Part shown: positions 7,988 to 16,811 of the stretch, piece after piece | Position numbering within the stretch: position 1 is the first letter of the stretch | Layout: each line of letters opens with the position of its first letter | Source of the DNA: Rhodoligotrophos sp. CJ14 | GTDB lineage: Bacteria > Pseudomonadota > Alphaproteobacteria > Rhizobiales > Im1 | DNA: 64,000 nt | Assembly: GCF_038811545.1 (NCBI RefSeq) | Contig: NZ_CP133319.1 | Coordinates: 2,509,516 to 2,573,515 of the forward strand | Reading direction: 5' to 3' | Program-made: the position numbers and the translations under genes | The notes under the pieces: generated by a model | The model's database searches: none | Told to the model about the DNA's origin: nothing | Seen by the model: only the letters and a program-made list of their open reading frames with translations

Positions 7988-8764
7988 ATGAAGCGATTGG
8001 TGAGCAAACTGGCCGCCGCGATTCTGGCCATTGGACTGACTTCGGCAGCATCACAGGCTGAGACGCTCAAAGTCGGCATAGCCGCCGAACCCTATCCGCC
8101 CTTCTCCGTGCCGGACGCGCAAGGAAACTGGCATGGTTGGGAGATTGAATTTGCCAAGGCAGCCTGCGAAGCAGCCAAGCTGACCTGCGAAATCACGCCA
8201 GTCGCTTGGGACGGCATCATTCCAGCACTCACGTCGAAGAAGATCGACATGATCGTGGCCTCAATGTCGATCACGGCTGAACGGCAGAAGACCATTGATT
8301 TTACCAATAAGTATTACAACACGCCCACGATGGTGGCCGGTCCCAAGTCATTGAAGTTCGATGCCACACCAGAAGGCCTGAAAGGCAAGGTGCTCGGCGT
8401 CCAGGTTTCGACCGTGCACGAGGCCTATGCCAAGAAGCATTTCACGGATGCCGAGATCAAGATCTACCAGACCCAGGATGAAGCGAATCAGGATCTTGTG
8501 GCCGGGCGCATCGATGCTATTCAGGCAGACGGTATCGCGATCCAGGACTTCATCAAGACGCCTGAAGCCCAAGCGTGCTGTGAGATCAAGGGCGAAGTGG
8601 CGGAGGATTTGGAGGTTCTGGGCCCCGGTGTGGGGATCGGCGTGCGCAAAGGGGATACGGAGTTGAAGGAAAAACTCAATGCCGCCATTGCCGAGATCCG
8701 AAAGAACGGCAAGTATGATGAGATCGCGAAGAAATACTTTGATTTTGATATTTACGGTAGCTGA
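7988..8764 (+). CDS. Amino acid ABC transporter, periplasmic binding protein
   Basis: A 258-residue family-3 solute-binding protein. A signal peptide ends near residue 24 (SAASQA, then ETLKVG). The mature part shows the typical start KVGIAAEPYPPFSV, the hinge motif MIVASMSITAERQKTIDFT, and EIRKNGKYDEIAKKYF at the end. GGAGGAGGGG precedes the ATG. The residues place it with the Lys/Arg/Orn or opine binding proteins, but substrate cannot be read. The M20 hydrolase in the operon suggests an N-substituted amino acid. Confidence 0.9.
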   Translation: MKRLVSKLAAAILAIGLTSAASQAETLKVGIAAEPYPPFSVPDAQGNWHGWEIEFAKAACEAAKLTCEITPVAWDGIIPALTSKKIDMIVASMSITAERQKTIDFTNKYYNTPTMVAGPKSLKFDATPEGLKGKVLGVQVSTVHEAYAKKHFTDAEIKIYQTQDEANQDLVAGRIDAIQADGIAIQDFIKTPEAQACCEIKGEVAEDLEVLGPGVGIGVRKGDTELKEKLNAAIAEIRKNGKYDEIAKKYFDFDIYGS

Positions 8765-8853
8765 GATAAGCGCCGTGAATTGGCATCTCACCTGAACGGC
8801 CTTTATGCCCGTCTGCCGGACGGGTGTGTTGCACCACGCAAGGGATCGTATTG

Positions 8854-9567
8854 ATGTCGATCCAATGGGAGCTTCTGGCGCTGACCCCGCCCGGCTGGGG
8901 AGGTCTGCTGCTGCAGGGCCTTCTCACGTCGCTCCAGATTGCCGGCGGCGGCTATCTGCTGGGGCTCAGCCTCGGCATTGGCGGGGCCTTTGGCAAGCTT
9001 TATGGTGGCCCCGTCCTGCGCGATCTTCTTGAATGCTACACCACCATCGTCCGTGCCGTTCCCGAGCTGGTGCTGATCCTTCTTCTCTATTACGCGGGAA
9101 CGGATCTCCTGAACCGCATCCTCACGAGCTTGGGCGCGGACACGATCGACATCAATGGCCTTGCCGCCGGCATCATGGTCGTCGGCATTGTCCAGGGCGC
9201 CTATTCGACTGAAGTGCTGCGGGGCGCCATCAAAGCGATCCCCTTCGGTGAGATCGAGGCCGCGCGAGCCTTTGGCATGCCACCCCTGCTGATGCTGCGA
9301 CGGGTAACATGGCCCGCTATGTTGCCCCATGCATTGCCTGGGCTCTCGAACCTCTGGCTGATAGCCACCAAGGACACGGCGCTCCTTGCCGTCATCGGCT
9401 TTACCGAGCTCACCCTTGCGACGCGGCAAGCCGGAGGAGCGACCAAAGCCTATTTCCTGTTCTTCTGTGCAGCGGGTGCGCTTTATCTCGCGGTGACCCT
9501 GGTCTCCAACGGCATTGTTGCACTTCTTGAGCGGCGCGCGCGACGCGGCCTGCCGAGCCCCAGGTAG
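8854..9567 (+). CDS. Amino acid ABC transporter permease (HisQ-type)
   Basis: A 237-residue inner-membrane protein with about five hydrophobic segments. The His/Glu/Gln/Arg permease loop reads EVLRGAIKAIPFGEIEAARA. The ATG at 8854 is chosen (AAGGGA upstream); an upstream GTG (8824) lacks a signal. It is separated by 2 bp from the second permease, with which it would form the heterodimeric channel. Confidence 0.88.
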   Translation: MSIQWELLALTPPGWGGLLLQGLLTSLQIAGGGYLLGLSLGIGGAFGKLYGGPVLRDLLECYTTIVRAVPELVLILLLYYAGTDLLNRILTSLGADTIDINGLAAGIMVVGIVQGAYSTEVLRGAIKAIPFGEIEAARAFGMPPLLMLRRVTWPAMLPHALPGLSNLWLIATKDTALLAVIGFTELTLATRQAGGATKAYFLFFCAAGALYLAVTLVSNGIVALLERRARRGLPSPR

Positions 9568-9569
9568 GG

Positions 9570-10415
9570 ATGATGTCGGTGGATATGATCGACAAGGCCG
9601 CCATAGCAAACACCCCCGCGCGCGAGACCAGACCCGCCGGCGACCTGCGTAAACTGCTCCGACCCCATCGCATCCTGCTTGTGCTTATGGCCGCCACGTT
9701 GGTGATCTATATGGTCATGACGATGCGCTGGGATTGGCTGCCCGAATACTGGCCGATGCTGCTGGTCGGGGTCTGGCACACGATCTTGCTGCTGATCACC
9801 AGTGCCCTTCTGGGCTTTCTGCTCGCCGTTCCGCTGGGTCTGGTGCAGGTGACGGGGCCGGCGCCGCTATCCTGGCTCGCACGCAGCTTTTGCACCATCA
9901 TTCGCGGAACGCCGCTCCTGCTTCAGCTCTGGTTGATCTATTACGGCGTGGGCTCCCTGTTCCCGCAGATCCCGGAGATCCGCAACTCGTTCCTCTGGCC
10001 CTATCTCCGCGAGGCCTGGCCTTATGGCATTCTCGCGCTCACACTCTCATTTGCGGGCTATGAGGGCGAGGTGATGCGTGGCGCCTTTGCCGGAGTTCCC
10101 CGCGGGGAGCTGGACGCGGCGCGGGCCTTCGGAATGGGCCGCTTCACCACCCTGCGTCGTATTTGGCTGCCCCGGGCGATACACCGCGCGCTTCCCACCC
10201 TCAATGGCGACATGGTTCTGCAGCTCAAGTCGACACCGCTCGTGGCCACGATCACGGTCATCGATGTCTATGCCGTGATCTCGCGCATTCGCCAGGACAC
10301 TTACCTCGTCTATGAGCCCCTGCTCTTTCTTGCGCTCGTCTACATGTGCCTGACCGCGATTCTCGTGATGATCTTCCGGTATTTCGAAGCACGCATTCCC
10401 ACCCGCGGTGCCTGA
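9570..10415 (+). CDS. Amino acid ABC transporter permease (HisM-type)
   Basis: A 281-residue permease with an N-terminal cytoplasmic tail of about 30 residues and about five membrane segments. The coupling loop EVMRGAFAGVPRGELDAARA parallels that of the preceding gene. RGTPLLLQLWLIYYG is the family signature. Its start overlaps the ribosome-binding region of the operon tightly, 2 bp after the previous stop. The stop is directly followed by the M20 gene. Confidence 0.88.
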   Translation: MMSVDMIDKAAIANTPARETRPAGDLRKLLRPHRILLVLMAATLVIYMVMTMRWDWLPEYWPMLLVGVWHTILLLITSALLGFLLAVPLGLVQVTGPAPLSWLARSFCTIIRGTPLLLQLWLIYYGVGSLFPQIPEIRNSFLWPYLREAWPYGILALTLSFAGYEGEVMRGAFAGVPRGELDAARAFGMGRFTTLRRIWLPRAIHRALPTLNGDMVLQLKSTPLVATITVIDVYAVISRIRQDTYLVYEPLLFLALVYMCLTAILVMIFRYFEARIPTRGA

Positions 10416-10416
10416 C

Positions 10417-11586
10417 ATGAACATTTCTGCGCTTGTTCGCAACGATCTTCCGGATCTGATTGCAATGCGGCACCAGCTCCATGCGAACCCGGAGCTCGGC
10501 CTTGAGGAGGAATGGACCTCGGACTTCGTGGCCCGCGAGCTCGCTATGCTGGGCTATGAAGTCCATCGTGGTCTCGCCAGAACCGGCGTTGTCGGCACGC
10601 TCCGCAATGGCTCGAGCACCCGAGCGATCGGCCTGCGGGCGGACATGGATGCCTTGCCGATCCAGGAGGAGACCGGTCTCGATTATGCCAGCAAGAAGCC
10701 TGGCCTCATGCATGCCTGCGGCCATGATGGGCATGTGACCATGCTGCTCGGCGCGGCACGGGCCATCGCTGAGCGGCGCAACTTCGACGGCACCGTGCAT
10801 CTCATCTTCCAGCCCGCGGAGGAGAATGCCGGCGGCGCCCTGCTGATGGTCGAGGAGGGCCTGTTCGAGCGTTTTCCCTGCGATGCGATCTTCGCCCTCC
10901 ACAATGAGCCCGCTTTGCCCTTCGGGCAGTTTGCCCTGCGGGAAGGCCCGATCATGGCCGCTGTGGATGAGGCGAGGATCATTGTACAAGGCAGAGGTGG
11001 TCATGGCGCCGAACCCGAAAGCACCATCGACCCGGTGGTCGCAAGCGCTGCGATCGTCATGGCGCTGCAAACCATCGTGTCCCGCAATATTGACCCGATG
11101 GATCAGGCGGTCGTAACCGTAGGCGCGATCCATGGCGGCAGCGCCAGCAACATTATTCCCGAGCGGGTCGAACTGGTGGTGGGTATTCGCTCCTTCGGCA
11201 GCGCGGCACGTGATCACCTGGAAAAGCGCATCACGGAAATCGCGCGCCTGCAGGCCGAAAGCTATGGCTGCCGCGCAATGATCGACTATTTCCGCAGCTA
11301 CGACGCCACAATCAACCATAAGGCGGAGACCGATTATCTCCGGGAAGTGGCGATCCGTTTTGCGGGACGGGAGAATGTTGCGGACCTCGAGCACCCTTTC
11401 ATGGGCAGCGAGGATTTCGCCTATATGCTGAATGCACGGCCAGGCTCCTATTTCTTCCTAGGCTCGCGCGTGACACCCGATGACAAGCCGCTGCACCACC
11501 CCGGCTATGATTTCAACGATGATATCATTCCGCTCGGGGTCGCGTTCTGGACGGAACTGGTGGAAGATTATCTGAAGCCAAGATGA
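10417..11586 (+). CDS. M20 amidohydrolase (N-acyl amino acid / hippurate hydrolase family)
   Basis: A 389-residue M20D metallopeptidase-family hydrolase that removes an acyl group from an amino acid. Metal-binding motifs are HACGHDGHV (near residue 100), QPAEENAGGA with the catalytic acid pair (near 135), and the C-terminal HPFMGSEDFAYML. It begins 1 bp after the transporter permease, so it is translationally linked to uptake. The preferred start is the ATG at 10417; a GTG at 10408 overlapping the permease is possible. There is no signal peptide, so it acts in the cytoplasm on the imported compound. Confidence 0.88.
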   Translation: MNISALVRNDLPDLIAMRHQLHANPELGLEEEWTSDFVARELAMLGYEVHRGLARTGVVGTLRNGSSTRAIGLRADMDALPIQEETGLDYASKKPGLMHACGHDGHVTMLLGAARAIAERRNFDGTVHLIFQPAEENAGGALLMVEEGLFERFPCDAIFALHNEPALPFGQFALREGPIMAAVDEARIIVQGRGGHGAEPESTIDPVVASAAIVMALQTIVSRNIDPMDQAVVTVGAIHGGSASNIIPERVELVVGIRSFGSAARDHLEKRITEIARLQAESYGCRAMIDYFRSYDATINHKAETDYLREVAIRFAGRENVADLEHPFMGSEDFAYMLNARPGSYFFLGSRVTPDDKPLHHPGYDFNDDIIPLGVAFWTELVEDYLKPR

Positions 11587-11683
11587 TCGGCGGCGGGAGC
11601 ATTCCAGCCAGACAGCACATCAGACGCGCCACGAGAAAAGCCCGCGGCCCAAGCCGACGATGCGCGCGGTCGCAAACGGAACC

Positions 11684-12793
11684 TCAGCCCGCGGCTCGCC
11701 CGATCGTGTCCGCCATCACGGCGCCACGCCGACCGAGAGGCTCTGTGGGTTCTTTCGTCGTATCGCGGACAGTCTGATGTTCCATTTCCGAGTTGAGCTC
11801 GGCGCAGGCGAGGATCACCACGGTGGAAATCCAGATCCAGGTCATGAAGGCGATAACTGCGCCGAGCGACCCATAAGTCTCGTTGTACGATGCGAAATTG
11901 GCGACGTACCAGGAGAACAGGCCGGAGGCTGCAAGCCACAACAGCCCGCCAAGCAATGCCCCCCAGATCACCCAGCGCCACTTGGCATGAGCACGGCTCG
12001 GGCCATAGCGGTAGAGCGCCCCGATCGAAACCACGAAGAAGACATAGAGGATCGGCCAACGCACCCATTTCAACACCGTTTCCGCCGTCGAGCCCTGCCC
12101 GAACAGATCCAGAATGATCGGAACCGCGACCACCGCGCCGATCGTGATGATTCCGAGAAGCACCGCGCCGAAGGTGAAAAGCAAAGAGAGGCCGTAGAGC
12201 TTGATATAGCCGCGCTTTTCATCTTCCTCATAGACGATGTTAAGCGAGTCGATGATTGCCCGTACCCCGGCGCTGGCGCTCCACAGGGCAATGGCAAGGC
12301 CGATGAAGAAGCCGAACCCCAATGACTTGTTGCTTTCCCCTGCAATACTCCCCAATTGCCCGCCCACGATATTGATGGCTTCGGCCGGAAGCAGGCTTTC
12401 CAGCATGCTGAGGTGGCTTCCAATCGTCTGTGGATCGGCCAGGAGGCCATAAAGCGAAATGAAGGCGGCGATACCCGGGAATAGTGCGAGCATGGTGTAG
12501 AAGGTCACGCCGGCCGCCACGGCCATGAGCCGGTCGCTGGTAAACTCCTCGTAAACGCGAACGAGGATATCCCACCAGCCCTTCCTCGGGATTTGGGTTG
12601 GAGATTTCGCACCGCGGCCGCGATTATCTCGCGTCGAGGCGACAGCCGGGCGGCTCGGGTTGCCGACGGCAGGGATCTCCGAAGGCGCATTGTTGCGGCG
12701 CGCACGCGCAAGCAGCGAGAGAAGCAGGATCGCACCGGCAATGGTCGCGAAATTGCCAAATGGTGCACCGGTCTTCGATTTTTCGTCGCGCAT
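11684..12793 (-). CDS. YihY/BrkB-family integral membrane protein
   Basis: A 369-residue YihY/virulence-factor-BrkB family protein (older annotations call these RNase BN, which is not supported). It has a hydrophobic segment near the N-terminus and a disordered linker, then about six membrane segments starting at GVTFYTMLALFPGIAAFISL. YNETYGSLGAVIAFMTW is the family hallmark. The function of the family is unsettled. A full EcfG-type promoter (12825-12849) lies 32 bp upstream, so induction by general stress is predicted. Confidence 0.88.
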   Translation of the reverse strand: MRDEKSKTGAPFGNFATIAGAILLLSLLARARRNNAPSEIPAVGNPSRPAVASTRDNRGRGAKSPTQIPRKGWWDILVRVYEEFTSDRLMAVAAGVTFYTMLALFPGIAAFISLYGLLADPQTIGSHLSMLESLLPAEAINIVGGQLGSIAGESNKSLGFGFFIGLAIALWSASAGVRAIIDSLNIVYEEDEKRGYIKLYGLSLLFTFGAVLLGIITIGAVVAVPIILDLFGQGSTAETVLKWVRWPILYVFFVVSIGALYRYGPSRAHAKWRWVIWGALLGGLLWLAASGLFSWYVANFASYNETYGSLGAVIAFMTWIWISTVVILACAELNSEMEHQTVRDTTKEPTEPLGRRGAVMADTIGRAAG

Positions 12794-12824
12794 GTCAGAA
12801 ATCCCAGCCCTGTGTGCCGCTCTT

Positions 12825-12849
12825 AACGTCGCCGCCCGGCGCCCGTTCC
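12825..12849 (-). promoter_or_regulatory. EcfG (general stress) promoter of the YihY gene
   Basis: On the minus strand GGAAC (12849-12845), 16 nt, CGTT (12828-12825). This matches the alphaproteobacterial EcfG consensus GGAAC-N16/17-CGTT exactly and lies 32 bp before the start codon at 12793, in the intergenic gap after the SIR2 gene. Confidence 0.65.
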
Positions 12850-12859
12850 GACATTCGCG

Positions 12860-13741
12860 TCAATCGGATCTGTTAGCGCTCAAACGTTTGACTCGGTCCC
12901 TGATCCGACAGAGGAAATTATAGAGCCCATCCTCAGCCGATTCCGCGTCCTCGCTGACCATCGAAATCCCCCACCGGGCCAGAATGGCTTCCTGAACCTG
13001 ATTGGGATTCGGCATGAACACATAGGATCGCGGCCGGTCCTTTTCGTAGCCGGACCGGCTCCACATCTCCCAAAGCCGGTGCAACAGCAGCCGGATATTC
13101 ATGTCGGACATGCTATAGCCGATGAACAGAATTGTATTGCCGAGGGAGTCGGACCGAAACTTCAGGTCGAGTGGCGTTTCGAACGAGAGCCGATTGAAAT
13201 AATCCGTTTCCGCAAGAACCAGCGAAGCATCTTCGTCGAAATCACCGTGGTACTTGATGATCTGTGTCACGCCCGGCGCCGCTTTCGCCACGTCCTTCGC
13301 AGTGGCGATCTTCACGAATGGCTTCTCATAGAGAGTGAAGGCCACTTCGAGATTTCTGTCGTAATTCGTGGTGTAGATGATCGGAAAATCGAGCTCGACG
13401 ATCAGCTTATGCAGCCGCGATTGCTTGACCTTCTCATCGGAAACCTTCCAGTTCCGATCCATCCAGCTCCGCAATGGGCCGATGCTTCCCTCCTTCAGCC
13501 GATAATATTCAGCAAGCATCTGATAGCTGCAGTCCTTGACCTCGGCGCAATGCTTGTCGAGGCCGAGATCCTCGACCATGTGCTCGATAAGCGTGCTCCA
13601 GGACGGCAGTCCCACATTCATCGAGACCCCGGCGCCGACGAACAGAATGACCTTGCGTTGGCAGATGGCGTCGGCCAGCTCTTCCACGGCTGAAGCGATG
13701 TCCGGCGTTTGATCGCCCAAGGATTTTGCCTTCAGAGGCAT
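12860..13741 (-). CDS. Stand-alone SIR2-domain protein
   Basis: A 293-residue protein consisting of little more than a SIR2-like NAD-binding domain (SIR2_2 type). Motifs: VILFVGAGVSMNVGLPSW (nucleotide loop, about residue 31), IIYTTNYDRNLE (about 121), IIKYHGDFDED with the catalytic His (about 163), and ILFIGYSMSDMNIRLLL (about 207). Such domains act as NAD-consuming effectors in several anti-phage systems (ThsA, DSR, SIR2-APAZ), but usually with a partner or sensor domain; none is adjacent here. Base composition appears lower in GC than the flanks. Start at the ATG after GAGGG. The role is open: orphan defence protein or housekeeping NAD enzyme. Confidence 0.8.
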   Translation of the reverse strand: MPLKAKSLGDQTPDIASAVEELADAICQRKVILFVGAGVSMNVGLPSWSTLIEHMVEDLGLDKHCAEVKDCSYQMLAEYYRLKEGSIGPLRSWMDRNWKVSDEKVKQSRLHKLIVELDFPIIYTTNYDRNLEVAFTLYEKPFVKIATAKDVAKAAPGVTQIIKYHGDFDEDASLVLAETDYFNRLSFETPLDLKFRSDSLGNTILFIGYSMSDMNIRLLLHRLWEMWSRSGYEKDRPRSYVFMPNPNQVQEAILARWGISMVSEDAESAEDGLYNFLCRIRDRVKRLSANRSD

Positions 13742-13749
13742 GGAACCCT

Positions 13750-13770
13750 CAGCACCGGACCGGAGTGCTG
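13750..13770. other. Inverted repeat before the SIR2 gene
   Basis: CAGCAC (13750-13755) and GTGCTG (13765-13770) pair perfectly around CGGACCGGA. It lies between the end of the VOC gene and the ribosome-binding site of the SIR2 gene, so it may terminate the former or control the latter. It has no T-run. Confidence 0.3.
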
Positions 13771-13789
13771 CCCTAGAATGATCTGAACC

Positions 13790-14179
13790 CTATTTGCCGT
13801 AATCGGGAAAGGCGCAGGCCAGCTTGTTCCCGTCGAGATCCCGGACATAGCAGACATAGAAATGCGGTCCGTAAGCCTCGCGCGTTCCAGGCGGTCCTTC
13901 GCAGGTCCCGCCATGCTGGAGGGCTGCTTCGTGAAAGGCCTTGACCTCTTTGTCCGATTGGCCGCGCAGGGCGATCATGGTGCCGTTACCGACACTGGGC
14001 GGATTGCCGTCGAACGGGGGACAGATGCAGAAGCTCACGCCCGCGTCATATTCCGGGCCCCAGGCTGCCCAATCATCCTCGGTGAGCCGGCGGCGGTGCC
14101 CAAGCACGCCGAGCACCGCGTCATAGAAGGGGATCGAGCGCTTCACATCCCGCACACCAAGCGTGGTGTAGAGGATCAT
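13790..14179 (-). CDS. VOC-family (glyoxalase-like) protein
   Basis: A 129-residue single vicinal-oxygen-chelate domain, opening ILYTTLGVRDVKRSIPFYDAVL and closing with FYVCYVRDLDGNKLACAF, the usual beta-alpha-beta-beta-beta layout. Metal ligands and substrate are not assignable. The ATG at 14179 follows GGGGAAAG and gives the family length; an upstream in-frame start would add 32 unrelated residues. The gene precedes the SIR2 gene on the same strand with a 48-bp gap. Confidence 0.8.
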   Translation of the reverse strand: MILYTTLGVRDVKRSIPFYDAVLGVLGHRRRLTEDDWAAWGPEYDAGVSFCICPPFDGNPPSVGNGTMIALRGQSDKEVKAFHEAALQHGGTCEGPPGTREAYGPHFYVCYVRDLDGNKLACAFPDYGK

Positions 14180-14396
14180 CGACTTTCCCCGATGCCCCTC
14201 GGACTGATGAGGATTTGCGGCTGGTGAGACCGTGTCCATGATCGATATCCCGGATTGGAATCGCGCGTGGATCATTCGAACTGATTACCCACTCGCGCCG
14301 AGGCGATGCTATCCAAGCAAAGACTTCGAGAACGCAAGCGGCATACGCTGCGTCCCGGACGACCGATGAGTTCGGCCATCCGGGGCAGACGTCGGA

Positions 14397-14891
14397 TCAG
14401 GCGGCCTGTGCCTTCTGGTTGGCAGCTTGATCAGCCAGCTTGGTGAGAAGCTCGTCGGTTTTATATTCTTCCGAGAGCGTTTGATCGAGCAGCTTGGCTG
14501 CGTCTTTCATGCCCAGCATTTCCGCCCAGCGCTTTAGCGTGCCGTAGCGGGCGATCTCGTAATGCTCGACCGCCTGAGCCGCCGAAACGAGCCCGGCATC
14601 CAGCGCGGGAGCACCCTTGAACTCGTCCAGGATTTCTTCGCCTTCTTCGATGATGCCTTCGATCGCCGGGCATGTCTTGCCTTGGGCACGCTTACCGAAG
14701 ATTTCGAAGACCTGCTGCAGGCGCTCGATCTGCCCTTCGGTCTCTTCGCGGTGCTTTTCCAGGGCCGCTTTCAGTTCCGGCAGCTTGGCACCTCTTGCCA
14801 TTTTCGGAAGAGCTTTCACGATCTTCCGCTCGGCATAATAGATGTCCTTAAGTGTATCGTGGAACAGGCTCTCCAGGTTCTTTTCAGCCAT
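14397..14891 (-). CDS. DUF892/YciF-type ferritin-like protein
   Basis: A 164-residue four-helix protein of the DUF892 family, beginning LESLFHDTLKDIYYAERKIV and carrying repeated acidic/His helices (EKHREETEGQIERLQQVF, VEHYEIARYGTLKRWAEML) that supply di-metal ligands in the ferritin-like fold. Members are commonly stress-induced; their reaction is unknown. AAGGGGA precedes the ATG. A weak EcfG-like site (14941-14965) lies upstream. A distant second family member is at 16812. Confidence 0.85.
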   Translation of the reverse strand: MAEKNLESLFHDTLKDIYYAERKIVKALPKMARGAKLPELKAALEKHREETEGQIERLQQVFEIFGKRAQGKTCPAIEGIIEEGEEILDEFKGAPALDAGLVSAAQAVEHYEIARYGTLKRWAEMLGMKDAAKLLDQTLSEEYKTDELLTKLADQAANQKAQAA

Positions 14892-14940
14892 GTGTCATCC
14901 CCTTGCGAGATCTGGTGGGTTCGAGATGTGACCCTCGAAA

Positions 14941-14965
14941 AATCCCGGTGGGATGATTTCGTTCC
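14941..14965 (-). promoter_or_regulatory. Weak EcfG-like promoter upstream of DUF892 gene
   Basis: On the minus strand GGAAC (14965-14961), 16 nt, GATT (14944-14941). The -35 is perfect, the -10 matches two of four bases. It lies 50 bp before the start at 14891. The same -10 variant occurs before the small gene at 4973. Confidence 0.25.
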
Positions 14966-15045
14966 GATTCGCGACGGGCTTCTGCTTGAAGATCCGGGTG
15001 ATGGCTAACGCGAGCGGCGCCCAGCTTCCGGGCCGGCGGCGGCGC

Positions 15046-16575
15046 TCAGGCGACCGTGCTGAACAGGTCTCCATATTGCTTGCGCAGCTCGGCCTTCTGC
15101 ACCTTGCCCATGGTATTGCGCGGTAGCTCGCCGATCTGAATGACCCGCTTCGGCACCTTGAATTTGGCAAGCCGCTGGGCAAGCCGTTCGATCACCTCCG
15201 GTTCGGCGATCACCACATTGGGCAGGCTGGTGACGACGGCGACCACCGCCTCGCCAAAATCCGGATGCGGAACGCCTATGACCGCGGATTCGCGGACACC
15301 TGGCAGCTGGTCCAGCTCGGATTCCACTTCCTTCGGATAGACATTGAAGCCGCCGCTGATGATGAGATCCTTGCCCCGGCCAACGATTGTCACGCGGCCT
15401 TCCTCGTCCATGCTGGCGAGATCGCCGGTGATGAAAAAGCCGTCCGGCCTGATTTCCTCGGCCGTCTTCTCTGGCATGCGCCAATATCCTTTGAACCGGT
15501 TGGGTCCGTTGGTCTCAAGCATGCCCACCTCGCCAGGTGCAACCGGCCGGCCTTCACCATCGACGATGCGCACCGAAACTTCCGGCAAGGGAAAGCCCAC
15601 GGTTCCGGGCACCCGCTCCCCGTCATAGGGGTTCGAGGTGATCATGCCGCATTCGGTCATGCCATAGCGCTCGAGGATCTTGTGACCGGTCACCGCCTCG
15701 AACTGGCGATGGGTATCAGCCAAGAGCGGCGCCGAGCCGGAGATGAAGAGCCGCATGTTGCCGCACACGTCCTGGCTGAACCCGGCATGCCCGAGAAGCC
15801 GGGTGTAAAAGGTCGGCACACCCATCATGAGAGTGGCGCGTGGCAGCTGAGCGATCACCTGATCGGCGTCGAACTTATCCAGCCAGATGATCTCCGACCT
15901 GTTCAGGAAGGCCGTATTCAGCGCCACGTAAAGTCCATGCACATGGAAGATCGGCAGCGCATGCAACAGCACATCACCCGGCGCGAATGCCCAGAGATCT
16001 TTCAAGGTGAGCGCGTTCGAGGACAGGTTGCGATGCGTCAGCATGGCGCCCTTGGAGCGCCCCGTCGTGCCGGATGTATAGAGCAGACCTGCAAGGTCGT
16101 CCGGGCCACGATGGGCGGTCTCTGCAGCCACCGCCATGCTCGCGGCCAGCTCCGCCAGCGAGCCTTCGCCCTGAGCATCCAGCGTCTCGACGGCAGGCAC
16201 GCCATGCTTGTCGGCCAGATCATCCATCGCTGCCCGCCGAACAGGATCGGTCACGATGAGCCGGGGCTCCGCGTCGCCGACGAAATAGTCCACTTCAGCA
16301 GTCGTATAGGCGGTGTTGAGCGGCTGATAGACCGCACCCACCTTCATGACTGCCAGATAGAGCGCCACATTGTTGAGCGATTTCTCGACCTGGACCGTCA
16401 CCCGGTCATCCGGCCGAACTCCGAGCTCGCGCAGGGCGTTGGCGAACCGCCCGACGCGCTCGAGCAGACCGGCATAGGAGAGCCCCGCCCGGCCCGGAAG
16501 CGAAAAAGCCGGTTGATCACCGGCCTCGATGAACCTCTGCTCGAGCAAGGCGTAGAGATTGCTGTTCGCGCCCAT
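15046..16575 (-). CDS. matB: Malonyl-CoA synthetase
   Basis: A 509-residue AMP-forming ligase making malonyl-CoA from malonate, ATP and CoA. It resembles rhizobial and R. palustris MatB throughout: LYTSGTTGRSKGAMLTHRNL near residue 165, HALPIFHVHGLYVA, LMMGVPTFYTRLL, RLFISGSAPLLADTH, ERYGMTECGMITSNPYDG, and the lysine tail PRNTMGKVQKAELRKQYGD. The start at 16575 gives the family length. No matA (decarboxylase) or matC (carrier) is adjacent, so it may recycle malonate or methylmalonate by itself. Confidence 0.87.
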   Translation of the reverse strand: MGANSNLYALLEQRFIEAGDQPAFSLPGRAGLSYAGLLERVGRFANALRELGVRPDDRVTVQVEKSLNNVALYLAVMKVGAVYQPLNTAYTTAEVDYFVGDAEPRLIVTDPVRRAAMDDLADKHGVPAVETLDAQGEGSLAELAASMAVAAETAHRGPDDLAGLLYTSGTTGRSKGAMLTHRNLSSNALTLKDLWAFAPGDVLLHALPIFHVHGLYVALNTAFLNRSEIIWLDKFDADQVIAQLPRATLMMGVPTFYTRLLGHAGFSQDVCGNMRLFISGSAPLLADTHRQFEAVTGHKILERYGMTECGMITSNPYDGERVPGTVGFPLPEVSVRIVDGEGRPVAPGEVGMLETNGPNRFKGYWRMPEKTAEEIRPDGFFITGDLASMDEEGRVTIVGRGKDLIISGGFNVYPKEVESELDQLPGVRESAVIGVPHPDFGEAVVAVVTSLPNVVIAEPEVIERLAQRLAKFKVPKRVIQIGELPRNTMGKVQKAELRKQYGDLFSTVA

Positions 16576-16811
16576 CGGTCCCGTCTTTCGCTCAGCCGGG
16601 AGCGGGCCGGCAAGGCCGCCCACTCTTCCAGGTCTACCCTTCCATGATAGTCTCCGGCGAATACCACGTAAGGGATCGCGGCGGAAGAGCCGAAGACGGC
16701 TGGACCATCGCCAGGCATCTGTGGCGGATATGCGCATGCAGCGGAGCCGACAGCCGCCGGCTCCTTGATCTCCGTTCCGATATTCAACCCCCTTGGGCCG
16801 CTATCGCGAGC

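Noticed and set aside
14180-14275. Longer form of the VOC protein with 32 extra N-terminal residues.
   Set aside because: The extension is not part of the VOC fold, and the ATG at 14179 has a good ribosome-binding site.
16740-16770. GC-rich hairpin GAGCCG-N8-CGGCTC after the second DUF892 gene as terminator.
   Set aside because: No T-run, a distance of about 40 bp from the stop, and such stems are common by chance in GC-rich DNA.
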